From contig QAKI01000066.1 in NCBI GenBank assembly GCA_003343905.1, forward strand, positions 62,001-126,000: DNA of 64,000 bases, given 5' to 3'. The notes under the pieces were generated by a model. It searched no databases. It was not told the DNA's origin and saw only the letters and a program-made list of their open reading frames with translations. This document shows positions 24,374 through 33,225 of the stretch, piece by piece. The DNA is from Subdoligranulum variabile. Lineage in GTDB: Bacteria; Bacillota; Clostridia; Oscillospirales; Ruminococcaceae. Numbering within the stretch: position 1 is the first letter of the stretch; every line of letters begins with the position of its first letter. Both the position numbers and the translations under genes were made by a program.

Positions 24374-26904
24374 GCCAGACCACCACTTTCCGCAGGCGGC
24401 AGCGGCAAAACCTGCTGCTGGCGTTCGCGCTCTCGCTGGCCGTCGTGCTGGGGAGCTATGCCCTGCTGGGGTTCCTGCCTTTCGGGGACGGCACCCTGCT
24501 CACCGGCGACCTGAACGGCCTGTATGTGAACTACATCACCGATATGTGGCACCGGGTCCGGCAGGGCGGCTTCGGCTACAGCTTCTCGAAGCTGGCGGGC
24601 GGCAGCACGCTGGGGCTGTTCGCCTACTACATGAACAGCCCGTTCAATCTGCTGTACCTGCTGCTGCCGGTGCGTGCCGTGCCGCTGGCGGTGCAGTTGA
24701 TGTTCGCGCTGCGCACGGCGCTGACCGGCGTGACCGCCTGCTTCTATCTGGGCCGCCATTTAGAAAGCGACTCCCGCCTGCTGCCCGCCCTGAGCCTGGG
24801 CTACAGCCTGTGCGCCTTCTGTGTGGTGTACAGCCAGAACATCATCTGGATGGATGTGGTGCTGCTGGCCCCGCTGCTGCTGTGGGCCGTGGACGAACTG
24901 ATCCGCCGGGGCCGCCACTGGCCGCTGACTTTTCTGGTGCTGGCGGCGGTGCTGCTCAACTTCTACACCGCGTGGGAAGTCTGCCTGTTCTGCCTGCTGT
25001 ACTTCTTCTGGCAGTGGGCGGCGAGCCCGCGCACCGGCAGCCTGCCGCGCCGCTTCGGCCTGTTTGCCGCGTCGGGCGCGCTAGGGGCCGGGCTGGCCGC
25101 CTGCCTGCTGGTTCCCGCTTTGCTGGAAGTGGAGGAGAGCAAGGGCGGGCTGTTCGCCATGGACTTTTCCCTGACGCCCCTGTTCGATCTGGCGCAGCTC
25201 CCCTACCGGCTGTTCTTCGGCAACTTCTTCTGGAACGACGTGACCGGCACGCTGCCCAACCTCTACTGCGGCGTTTTCTGCGTGGCGCTGGCCGTGCTGT
25301 ATTTTGCCGGGCGGTTCCCTGTGCGGGAGAAGATCGACTCGGCGCTGGTGCTGGCGGTCCTGTTGCTGAGCTGCTGGGTCGAGGGTCTGAATCTGATCTG
25401 GCACGGCTTCAAAACGCCGGTCTGGTTCCCCTGCCGGTTCAGCTTCCTCATCAGCCTGTTCCTGCTGGTGCTGGCGGGGCGGGCGCTGCTGGCCGCGCCG
25501 GATAAGGCAGGCGGCAAAACGCTGGCCTTTACCGCGGCGCTGGGGCTTGTATGGTGCGCCGGATACCGCCTGGTATCGGGCGAAACATTCTCGCTGTTCA
25601 AGCTGGCGGCGGCGCTGGGGGTGTTCGCAGCCACGCTGGGCGCGTTTTTGCTGCTGCGTTCGGGCCGCCGGATGCTGGCCCTGGGCGGCGCAGCGGCTTT
25701 CACGCTGGTGTGCGCGGCTGATATGGGGGCCAACACCGTGCTGGCCCTGCGCAAGTTCGAGAGTTATACCGCCAGCGGGTTTGAGCAGTTCTACGACCAG
25801 AACACCGCCGCCGTGGCGGCCATCCGCGCGCAGGACAGCGGGCTTTACCGCATCGAGAAAAACTTCCGCCGCACCCTCAACGACCCCATGCTGCTGGGGT
25901 ACTGGGGCATCAGCCACTATTCTTCCACCAAGGCCAGCACCGCCAAGGAACTGCTGGAATCCCTGGGGTATGTCAATTCTTCTATCTACGGCTGGGGTTC
26001 CACCGCCGTGGCGGACAGCCTGCTGGGCATCCGCTACCTGTACAGCGACGGCAGCCGCCCGGTGCCGGGGCATTATGTCCCGCTGGATACCGGCACGGAA
26101 CTGGCCGTCTATGAGAACCCCTACGCGCTGCCGCTGGCCTTTGTGGGCAGCAGCGACGCCCTGACGGTCAGCCTGCCCGATGGGGATGAGGCCGAAAACA
26201 CCTTTGCCCTGCAAAACCGCATGATCACCGCGCTGGCCCCGGGCAGCCGCGAACCGCTGCAGGCGGCGCAGATTGCTTTTGCCGACGGCAGCCAGGGCAT
26301 CACCCTGACCTTCACCCCGGCCTGCGACGGCCCCTGCTACCTGGCCATTCCCGGTCTGGACGAGGTGCTCCCGGCCGATGTGCGGGTCAATGACGAACTG
26401 ATCGGGGAATACTTCACGATCGACTCCCTGGGCGGCGTGATGCCCCTGGGCACCTTTACTGCCGGGGAACCCGTCACCCTCTACCTGGGCTTTGCCGACA
26501 GCGCTGAAGCCCGCGCGGCCATCCAGATCTACAGCCTGGACGGGGACGCCCTGGCCGCCGCTGCCGACACGCTGCGCACCGGCGCGCCCACCGACCTGAC
26601 CATTGAGGAAGGCGGCCGCATCGACTGCACCGCCGCCGGCACGGCGGACCGCGACCTGCTGGTGCTGCCCTTCGCCTGGGAGGACGCGGACCACTGGAAG
26701 CTGACGGTGGACGGCGCCAACGCCCCGCTGGAGCGGGTGTTCGGCGGCATGATGGGTGTGCGCCTGACGGAAGGCAGCCACACCATTTCCCTCCGTTACC
26801 ATCACCCGGGCGTCGGGGCCGGGCTGGCTGTGACCGGCCTTTGCGCGGCGGCCGCCGTGGGCTGGGCTTTTGCGGAACGCCGCAGAAAGGAGGCCCGGAC
26901 ATGA
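24370..26904 (+). CDS. YfhO-family multi-pass membrane protein
   Basis: The 844-residue protein has about a dozen membrane helices in its first two thirds (starting LLLAFALSLAVVLGSYALLGF). It has a lumenal-type loop with TGDLNGLYVNYITDMW and FSKLAGGSTLGLFAYYMNSPFNLL, hallmarks of YfhO/GT-C-like proteins. A large extracytoplasmic C-terminal domain follows and a last helix (AGLAVTGLCAAAAVGWAFA) closes it. YfhO proteins are implicated in glycosylating cell-surface polymers using lipid-linked sugars. Coupling by ATGA overlap to the CMP-sugar synthetase suggests, but does not prove, that it helps place the nonulosonate or a related sugar on the envelope. Confidence 0.88.
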   Translation: MSQTTTFRRRQRQNLLLAFALSLAVVLGSYALLGFLPFGDGTLLTGDLNGLYVNYITDMWHRVRQGGFGYSFSKLAGGSTLGLFAYYMNSPFNLLYLLLPVRAVPLAVQLMFALRTALTGVTACFYLGRHLESDSRLLPALSLGYSLCAFCVVYSQNIIWMDVVLLAPLLLWAVDELIRRGRHWPLTFLVLAAVLLNFYTAWEVCLFCLLYFFWQWAASPRTGSLPRRFGLFAASGALGAGLAACLLVPALLEVEESKGGLFAMDFSLTPLFDLAQLPYRLFFGNFFWNDVTGTLPNLYCGVFCVALAVLYFAGRFPVREKIDSALVLAVLLLSCWVEGLNLIWHGFKTPVWFPCRFSFLISLFLLVLAGRALLAAPDKAGGKTLAFTAALGLVWCAGYRLVSGETFSLFKLAAALGVFAATLGAFLLLRSGRRMLALGGAAAFTLVCAADMGANTVLALRKFESYTASGFEQFYDQNTAAVAAIRAQDSGLYRIEKNFRRTLNDPMLLGYWGISHYSSTKASTAKELLESLGYVNSSIYGWGSTAVADSLLGIRYLYSDGSRPVPGHYVPLDTGTELAVYENPYALPLAFVGSSDALTVSLPDGDEAENTFALQNRMITALAPGSREPLQAAQIAFADGSQGITLTFTPACDGPCYLAIPGLDEVLPADVRVNDELIGEYFTIDSLGGVMPLGTFTAGEPVTLYLGFADSAEARAAIQIYSLDGDALAAAADTLRTGAPTDLTIEEGGRIDCTAAGTADRDLLVLPFAWEDADHWKLTVDGANAPLERVFGGMMGVRLTEGSHTISLRYHHPGVGAGLAVTGLCAAAAVGWAFAERRRKEART

Positions 26905-27665
26905 AAGACAACGCTATGGAACTGGTCGTCAACGCCGGGCAGACCCTGCTTGAAAACGGCGGCGAAGTGTTCCGCGCCCAACAGACCATGGAGATCATGG
27001 CCCATCACTTGGGCGTGCAGGAATTCCACGTCTATGTGTTGACCAACGGCATCTTTGCTTCCGGCCGCAGCGGCGACGGCGACTGTGTCAATCTGGTGCG
27101 CCATGTGCCGCGCGTCACGATCCACCTGGGGCGTGTGGAAGCCGTCAACGAGCTTTCCCGCCAGGTGGCTGCCGGGCAGTTGGATCTGGCCGGGGCGCAG
27201 CAGCGGCTGCTGCAGGTGCGCCGGATGGAGGCCCCCTCCCCCCGGTCGGAGCGTTTGGCCTGTGTGACCGGCTGCGCCTGCTTCGCCTTCCTGTTCGGCG
27301 GCGCGCTGCCGGAGATCCTGACCGCTGCGGCCGCCGGGCTGGTGGAGTCGCTGACCTGCCAGCAGTTCGGCAAGCGGCGCATCAACCGCATTTTTACCGA
27401 CATCGTCGCCGCGTTCCTGGCCACGTCGCTGGCGCTGTGCGTCCGCTGCGTGGTCCCGGTGCTGGACGTGAACACCAGCACCATCGGCGCGCTGATGGTG
27501 CTGACGCCCGGCGTTTCGCTGACGATGGGCATTCGTGATATTCTGAACGCGGATTATCTTTCGGGGGCGATCCGCCTGCTGGACGCCGTGCTGATCGCAG
27601 GCAGTCTGGCCTGCGGCGTGGCGCTGGCCTGGCTGGCCGCCCGCGGATGGGGGGTGCTGCTATGA
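26901..27665 (+). CDS. ThrE-type threonine/serine exporter, N-terminal (DUF1212) subunit
   Basis: The 254-residue protein has a soluble N-terminal half (LVVNAGQTLLENGGEVFRAQQTME, then FHVYVLTNGIFAS) and about five membrane helices, with LMVLTPGVSLTMGIRDIL near the C-terminus. This is the N-terminal part of ThrE/YjjP transporters. It starts at an ATG overlapping the previous stop, with AAAGGAGG upstream, and overlaps the small partner gene by four bases. The link to the nonulosonate operon is positional only. Confidence 0.9.
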   Translation: MKDNAMELVVNAGQTLLENGGEVFRAQQTMEIMAHHLGVQEFHVYVLTNGIFASGRSGDGDCVNLVRHVPRVTIHLGRVEAVNELSRQVAAGQLDLAGAQQRLLQVRRMEAPSPRSERLACVTGCACFAFLFGGALPEILTAAAAGLVESLTCQQFGKRRINRIFTDIVAAFLATSLALCVRCVVPVLDVNTSTIGALMVLTPGVSLTMGIRDILNADYLSGAIRLLDAVLIAGSLACGVALAWLAARGWGVLL

Positions 27666-28108
27666 CGGATTCTTTCCTGCTGAACGCCGGGATGCAGTTT
27701 TTGGCCGCCATGGCCGCCACCGTCAGCTTTGGGCTGACCTTCCGCGTGCCGACCCGGCATTATCTGGCCTGCGGCCTGACCGGCGCGGTGGGCTGGCTGA
27801 CCTATGTGGTCTGCTCTACCCTGTTCGCAATGAGCGCCCCGGTGGCCACGCTGGTGGCCGCCCTGCCGCTGACGATCTGCGCACGGCTGTTCGCGGTGCG
27901 CCACAAAGCGCCTATCTCGCTGTTTCTTCTGTGCGGCATCTTCCCGCTGGTCCCCGGCGCCGGTATCTACTACACGGCCTACTACTTCCTGCGCGATGAC
28001 CGCACCCTCTTTGTCAACAAGGGCGTCGAAACGCTGAAAATCGCAGTAGCCCTGGCACTGGGCATCACGCTGGTGTGCAGTATCCCCCGCAGGCACCGCC
28101 GTTCCTGA
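27662..28108 (+). CDS. ThrE-type threonine/serine exporter, C-terminal (DUF3815) subunit
   Basis: The 148-residue protein has four membrane helices and the family segments FGLTFRVPTRHYLACGLTGA and FPLVPGAGIYYTAYYF. It is the separate second half of a ThrE exporter, completing the subunit encoded directly upstream. The ATGA overlap gives coupled translation. It is the last gene before a strong terminator and closes the long operon that begins near 15.5 kb. Confidence 0.9.
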   Translation: MTDSFLLNAGMQFLAAMAATVSFGLTFRVPTRHYLACGLTGAVGWLTYVVCSTLFAMSAPVATLVAALPLTICARLFAVRHKAPISLFLLCGIFPLVPGAGIYYTAYYFLRDDRTLFVNKGVETLKIAVALALGITLVCSIPRRHRRS

Positions 28109-28174
28109 TGTTTTCCGGCAGCCGGGTCCATAGCGGCCCGCCTTTTCCGTTTTCCCGCCGCTGCACGGCACAGC

Positions 28175-28216
28175 AAACAGGTCCCCGCCCGAACCACCGG
28201 GCAGGGACCTGTTTTT
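28175..28216. terminator. Bidirectional terminator at operon end
   Basis: AAACAGGTCC (28175-28184) pairs with GGACCTGTTT (28205-28214) around a further GC pairing. T-runs lie on both strands, serving the plus-strand operon and the convergent DUF4830 gene. Confidence 0.88.
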
Positions 28217-28238
28217 GGTTGCCGCTTGCGCGCACCGC

Positions 28239-28871
28239 TCATTCCGTCGGGTATTCCAGTTCCGTTTCCACTGCGGCGGCCTGGGTATCCGCCTGGCTGC
28301 CGCTCTCGGCCGGGGCGGGCGTTTCCCCCGCCGGTTCCTCATTTGCGGCGCTTTCTGCCTCCCCGGTGCTTTCCGCCTGACCAGCGGCCTCCGCCCCGGT
28401 CTTGGCCGCCGTCACCAGGCCCGTGACCTCACCGGACGGCTTTTGCAGCAGGTAGGCCCCCACCGCCTTGGCTTTGTACACCAGCAGCACACAGTAGGTA
28501 TCCTGCTCGCCGGTGGAAAGTTCCGGGCAGAGCAGCGTCCATTTTTCCACCGTCTTGCCCTTGTAGTCCGAAAGGTCCAGGTCACTTTCCTGCACGACCT
28601 GGTTGAAGGCCGTAAAGCTGTCGTCCCACTTTTTGGGGATCTTGACCTTATCGACCGTCGCTGTGGAGAGGTCTGTTTCAAACCCGTAGCCGGTAAAGTA
28701 GGTGCCGATGTCCTGCGTCGTTTCGATCCCCGGCGCAGCTTCCGCGCTGGCCGTGACCGCCCCGCCGGTAAAGTGCGCTGCGGCCGCGACCGTGCCGCCA
28801 AGGCATACCGCACACAGGGCAAGCGCGCCCGCCTGCCGCAGACCGGGTTTTGTGACCGTGAATAAAAACAT
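28239..28871 (-). CDS. Secreted or membrane-anchored DUF4830-like protein
   Basis: The 210-residue protein starts with a signal sequence or anchor (residues about 12-35, LRQAGALALCAVCLGGTVAAAA). A DUF4830-type domain follows (GYGFETDLSTATVDKVKIP, WDDSFTAFNQVVQESDLDLSDYKGKTVEKW, YCVLLVYKAKAVGAYLL). A low-complexity tail rich in A, E, G, T and S (about 160-210) ends it. The function of this domain is not known. The gene is divergent from a two-component system and could be in its regulon, but nothing in the sequence shows this. Confidence 0.7.
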   Translation of the reverse strand: MFLFTVTKPGLRQAGALALCAVCLGGTVAAAAHFTGGAVTASAEAAPGIETTQDIGTYFTGYGFETDLSTATVDKVKIPKKWDDSFTAFNQVVQESDLDLSDYKGKTVEKWTLLCPELSTGEQDTYCVLLVYKAKAVGAYLLQKPSGEVTGLVTAAKTGAEAAGQAESTGEAESAANEEPAGETPAPAESGSQADTQAAAVETELEYPTE

Positions 28872-28965
28872 AAGCGCAGCCCCCTTGTCTTTGTTCCATG
28901 TAACCTTATGCGGCAGCCGCGCGCGCTATGCGGCCGGGCGGCCCGGCTGGTAAATTTTATAGTTT

Positions 28966-29017
28966 TTTTCAAAAGTTTTCACAATTTCGTCACGGCGGCG
29001 GGGTATTGTGGTACAAT
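28966..29017 (+). promoter_or_regulatory. Promoter and phased direct repeats before the two-component operon
   Basis: TTTTCA occurs at 28966-28971 and 28976-28981, followed by TTCGTC at 28986-28991, all in 10-base register. TACAAT at 29012-29017 is a probable -10 element. Such phased repeats just upstream of a weak -35 resemble binding sites of OmpR-family regulators and suggest autoregulation. Confidence 0.5.
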
Positions 29018-29045
29018 AAGAAGTGTGAAAAAGGAGGCCGACTTT

Positions 29046-29729
29046 ATGGCAAATATCCTGATCGTAGATGACGAACCGCGGATCCGGGATCTGATCCGCG
29101 AACATTTGCAGCACGCCGGGTTTACCTGCGAGGAGGCGGGCGACGGCACCGCCGCGTTGAGCGCGCTTTCCCAGGGCGGATTCGACCTTGTGATTCTGGA
29201 CATCATGATGCCGTTCATGGACGGCATGACCTGCCTGCGCGAGATGCGCACCCGCAAGATCTTAACGCCGGTCATCATGCTGACGGCCCGCAGCGAGGAA
29301 TACGACAAACTGGCCGGGCTGGAGGGCGGCGCGGACGACTATGTGGTCAAGCCTTTCTCCCCCCGGGAACTGGTGGCCCGCGTCAAGGCGGTGCTGGGCC
29401 GCACCATGCCCAAGGAGAGCGACCAGCAGGGGCGCTATGTCTTTGGCGACCTGAGCATCGACACCGCCAGCCACACCGTCAAGGTGGCCGGGAAGGAAGC
29501 GCCCCTGACCCCCAAGGAGTTCGATCTGCTGGTTTTCCTCGTCAGCAACAAGGGCATTGCCCTGAGCCGCGAGAAGATCCTGCAAAAGGTCTGGAATTAC
29601 GACTACTACGGCGAGGACCGCACGGTGGACACCCACATCAAGATGCTGCGCGGCCATCTGGGGGTCTGCCGCAACTACATCGTGACGGTCTGGGGCATCG
29701 GCTATAAATTCGACCCCGACGCCCTGTGA
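29046..29729 (+). CDS. OmpR/PhoB-family response regulator
   Basis: The 227-residue protein has a receiver domain (ILIVDDEPRIRDLI, phospho-acceptor aspartate in LVILDIMMPFMDG, lysine in YVVKPFSPREL). A winged-helix DNA-binding domain follows (about 130-225: LTPKEFDLLVFLVSNKG, VDTHIKMLRGHL, VWGIGYKF). I chose the ATG at 29046 because AAAAAGGAGG lies 8 bases before it and the receiver begins immediately. It is coupled to the histidine kinase gene downstream. The signal is unknown. Confidence 0.96.
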   Translation: MANILIVDDEPRIRDLIREHLQHAGFTCEEAGDGTAALSALSQGGFDLVILDIMMPFMDGMTCLREMRTRKILTPVIMLTARSEEYDKLAGLEGGADDYVVKPFSPRELVARVKAVLGRTMPKESDQQGRYVFGDLSIDTASHTVKVAGKEAPLTPKEFDLLVFLVSNKGIALSREKILQKVWNYDYYGEDRTVDTHIKMLRGHLGVCRNYIVTVWGIGYKFDPDAL

Positions 29730-29746
29730 AAAGGAGTGCGAAACCC

Positions 29747-31282
<1,536 letters not shown>

Positions 31283-31299
31283 CAGACTGGAGGAGTATT

Positions 31300-31836
31300 A
31301 TGACCGACCGCGGCCACAAGATGGATGAACAACTGGAAAAGCGGGTGGCCGATCTGGCCGCCCACAACGACGAGACCGGCGATGGCCGCCTGGACGCCGC
31401 CGACCTGAAAGCCCAACTCAACCGGCTGGAAGCCCAGTTGGAACTGCAGGACCAGCAGAACCGGCGGATCATGCGCAACCAGCGCCTGCGCATGATGATG
31501 AGCATTGCCATCACCATCCTTTTGCTGGTGGCGCTGGGCGCGTTCTGGTATTATTCCCACATCGCCTACACCCAGGTGATGGACGCCACCACCCACGTGA
31601 ACGAACTGGCCGCCACCTTGCAGGCCAGCCTGGATTCCGTGGACCCCGAGGCGCTGGATTCCATGATGCAGGACCTGCCGGAGATCACCGAGCAGCTCAA
31701 GCGCATCGACGTGGACGCCTTGAACGCCGTGCTGGACGGCCTGCCCGCCCTGATGGACAATGTGGAGCAAATGCAGGAGCGGCTGGAATCCCTGGGGGCG
31801 CTGTTCGGCAACCTGGGCGATCTGTTCCGATCCTAA
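31300..31836 (+). CDS. Single-pass membrane protein with coiled-coil segments, linked to the two-component system
   Basis: I do not recognise a family for this 178-residue protein. It has a cytoplasmic charged helix (about residues 30-65, LKAQLNRLEAQLELQDQQNRR), one membrane helix (about 69-90, MSIAITILLLVALGAFWYY), and an outside region with acidic helical repeats (DSVDPEALDSMMQDLPEI, IDVDALNAVLDGLPALMD). It follows the kinase by 17 bases with a GGAGG site, so it is the third gene of that operon and might modulate the sensor. Confidence 0.75.
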   Translation: MTDRGHKMDEQLEKRVADLAAHNDETGDGRLDAADLKAQLNRLEAQLELQDQQNRRIMRNQRLRMMMSIAITILLLVALGAFWYYSHIAYTQVMDATTHVNELAATLQASLDSVDPEALDSMMQDLPEITEQLKRIDVDALNAVLDGLPALMDNVEQMQERLESLGALFGNLGDLFRS

Positions 31837-31975
31837 GACAAGTCAGAACCCCCGGCAAAGCCGGGGGCTTGGGTTAGCCCTAGAAGGGCATAATACGGAC
31901 AACGCCCCTCAAGGGGCCACGAATGGGTCGGCCAACTGCATTGCTGACTCATGGCGGCCCCTTAAGGGGCTGTTT

Positions 31976-32449
31976 TTATGCCTTGGTATTCTTGCTACCC
32001 GTAAACGGGTCTACGAACTCCTTCATGCTCATTTGGTCTGCTATTTGATCTTCTGCCAACTGCTGCTTGATGTACTCTTGTATCTGCTTTTTATTTCTTC
32101 CGACCGTGTCTACATAGTATCCTCGTGCCCAAAAATGTCTATCCCCATACTTGTACTTCAAATTTGCATGCCGGTCAAATATCATTAAGCTGCTTTTCCC
32201 TTTGAGATATCCCATGATCTGTGATACACTATATTTGGGTGGAATACTGACCAGCATATGAATGTGATCCGGGCACGCTTCTGCTTGTATGATCTCTACT
32301 CCCTTTTGCTCACACAATTTTCTGAGGATCTGTCCTATATCTTTTTTGATTTTCCCATATACCACCATTCTGCGGTACTTAGGGGCAAACACTATATGAT
32401 ATTGGCATCTCCATGTTGTGTGTTGTAAACTTGCTATGTCTTTTTCCAT
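31976..32449 (-). CDS. tnpA: IS200-type Y1 (HUH) transposase TnpA
   Basis: The 157-residue protein is a full-length TnpA. It has YHIVFAPKYRRMV near the start, the HUH motif in ACPDHIHMLVSIPP, the SLMIFDRH region, and the catalytic tyrosine in RGYYVDTVGRNKKQIQEYIKQQ. It cuts and rejoins single-stranded element DNA. The ATG at 32449 has AGGAGG (32459-32464) 9 bases upstream; a longer frame lacks support. It appears intact and is AT-rich compared with the host genes. Confidence 0.93.
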   Translation of the reverse strand: MEKDIASLQHTTWRCQYHIVFAPKYRRMVVYGKIKKDIGQILRKLCEQKGVEIIQAEACPDHIHMLVSIPPKYSVSQIMGYLKGKSSLMIFDRHANLKYKYGDRHFWARGYYVDTVGRNKKQIQEYIKQQLAEDQIADQMSMKEFVDPFTGSKNTKA

Positions 32450-32456
32450 CTTTTGG

Positions 32457-32514
32457 AACCTCCTGGTATTTTTATTGCAGTTGGCCGACCGCAATTCTAT
32501 TATACCAGGAGGTT
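32457..32514 (-). promoter_or_regulatory. RBS-sequestering hairpin of tnpA
   Basis: AACCTCCTGGTAT (32457-32469) and ATACCAGGAGGTT (32502-32514) are perfect 13-base complements. The arm nearest tnpA contains its ribosome binding site, so the folded mRNA would hide it. An inner TTGC/GCAA pairing extends the structure. IS200 elements are known to repress their transposase this way. Confidence 0.75.
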
Positions 32515-32659
32515 TTTTCTCTAGGTTTTTTCACTATATAATTTTTTTACACTCCCCGGCAGAGCCGGGGGTTGTCTTTGCGCTAAAGCTAACAAAACAC
32601 CGGCCGGGGCGCAGGGAACTTCTTCCCTGTGTCCCGGCCGGGTGCGTTGCGGCACTGTG

Positions 32660-32818
32660 TCAGCGCTGGCGGTAGCTCTGGCAGTAGTGGGGGTTCTCGA
32701 TCCCCTCGCAGCCGTTGGCGCAGTGTTCGGTGATCTTGATCTGCTCCAGGTTGCACTTGCAGCCGTTCTCATTGTACGCACAGGTGCAGACGTCGCAAAC
32801 AACATTGGCGTTATCCAT
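32660..32818 (-). CDS. Small DUF1540 cysteine-rich protein
   Basis: This 52-residue protein is easy to miss. It starts MDNANVVCDVCTCAYNENGC and ends HYCQSYRQR, with nine cysteines in the C-x2-C-x-C and C-x-C spacing of the DUF1540 domain. This suggests binding of a metal such as zinc or iron. DUF1540 proteins are widespread in Firmicutes and their role is unknown. A strong AAGGAGGTGA site lies before the ATG at 32818. It is divergent from another tiny cysteine-rich gene at 32953. Confidence 0.85.
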   Translation of the reverse strand: MDNANVVCDVCTCAYNENGCKCNLEQIKITEHCANGCEGIENPHYCQSYRQR

Positions 32819-32879
32819 CTTTGCTCACCTCCTTGTACCCGTTAGTATGGCCCCCTTCCCGCGGTTTATGCAGCGCGCC

Positions 32880-32908
32880 TTGCGCCCCCGGCTGCGATAT
32901 GCTATACT
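32880..32908 (+). promoter_or_regulatory. Promoter of the small Cys-rich membrane protein
   Basis: TTGCGC (32880-32885) and TATACT (32903-32908) are 17 bases apart, 45 bases before the start codon. Confidence 0.7.
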
Positions 32909-32952
32909 AAAAGCACGGGGCGGTCCGTTCCGCCCGATGGAGGGACTACGAT

Positions 32953-33120
32953 ATGACCATTCAAAGCATTATCGTGCTGGCGATCATTTTTGTACTGCTG
33001 GCACTGGCGATCCTGTTCATCTGCCAGCACGGCGGCTGGCAGGGCGGCTGCGGCGGCAACTGCGCAAGCTGCCACCAGAAATGCGCATCGCCGAAAGAGA
33101 ACCAAAATAAGCGTTCCTGA
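32953..33120 (+). CDS. Small Cys-rich membrane protein (FeoB-associated type)
   Basis: The 55-residue protein has an N-terminal membrane helix (residues 5-22, SIIVLAIIFVLLALAILF) followed by a short glycine- and cysteine-rich tail (GGCGGNCASCHQKC) and a basic end. This is the pattern of the FeoB-associated cysteine-rich membrane proteins. No FeoB gene is nearby, so a link with iron transport is only by family resemblance. GGAGGG precedes the ATG and a clear terminator follows, so it is a monocistronic gene. Confidence 0.75.
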   Translation: MTIQSIIVLAIIFVLLALAILFICQHGGWQGGCGGNCASCHQKCASPKENQNKRS

Positions 33121-33125
33121 GGCAG

Positions 33126-33156
33126 GGCGGCTTCCCCATGGGGGAAGCCGCCTTTT
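33126..33156 (+). terminator. Intrinsic terminator of the small Cys-rich gene
   Basis: The 12-base arms 33126-33137 and 33141-33152 are followed by TTTT. Confidence 0.85.
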
Positions 33157-33178
33157 CCGTTCCCTGTGCCGCCGATGC

Positions 33179-33208
33179 AAAAAGGCCCCGGCTATGCCGG
33201 GGCCTTTT
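33179..33208 (-). terminator. Terminator of the histidine operon
   Basis: GGCCCCGGC/GCCGGGGCC (33184-33192, 33196-33204) is flanked by A- and T-runs, giving a terminator for the minus-strand his operon. Confidence 0.82.
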
Positions 33209-33225
33209 GCCATTTTATCAGGTTT

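Larger units (their letters stand above)
31849..32570 (-). mobile_element. IS200/IS605-family insertion sequence (single tnpA)
   Basis: The element is about 720 bases, the usual IS200 size. Both ends carry nearly the same hairpin: CCCCCGGC/GCCGGGGG (31849-31867) and CCCCGGC/GCCGGGG (32554-32570). Between them lie tnpA, a 13-base perfect inverted repeat over its ribosome binding site, and further small hairpins at the left (31904-31917, 31957-31970). There are no long terminal inverted repeats or target duplications, as expected for this family. Exact ends are uncertain by several bases. Confidence 0.75.

Noticed and set aside
32521..32805. A 94-codon minus-strand frame beside the IS element
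   Set aside because: It is out of frame with the convincing DUF1540 gene at 32660-32818, which has the real ribosome binding site and cysteine pattern.
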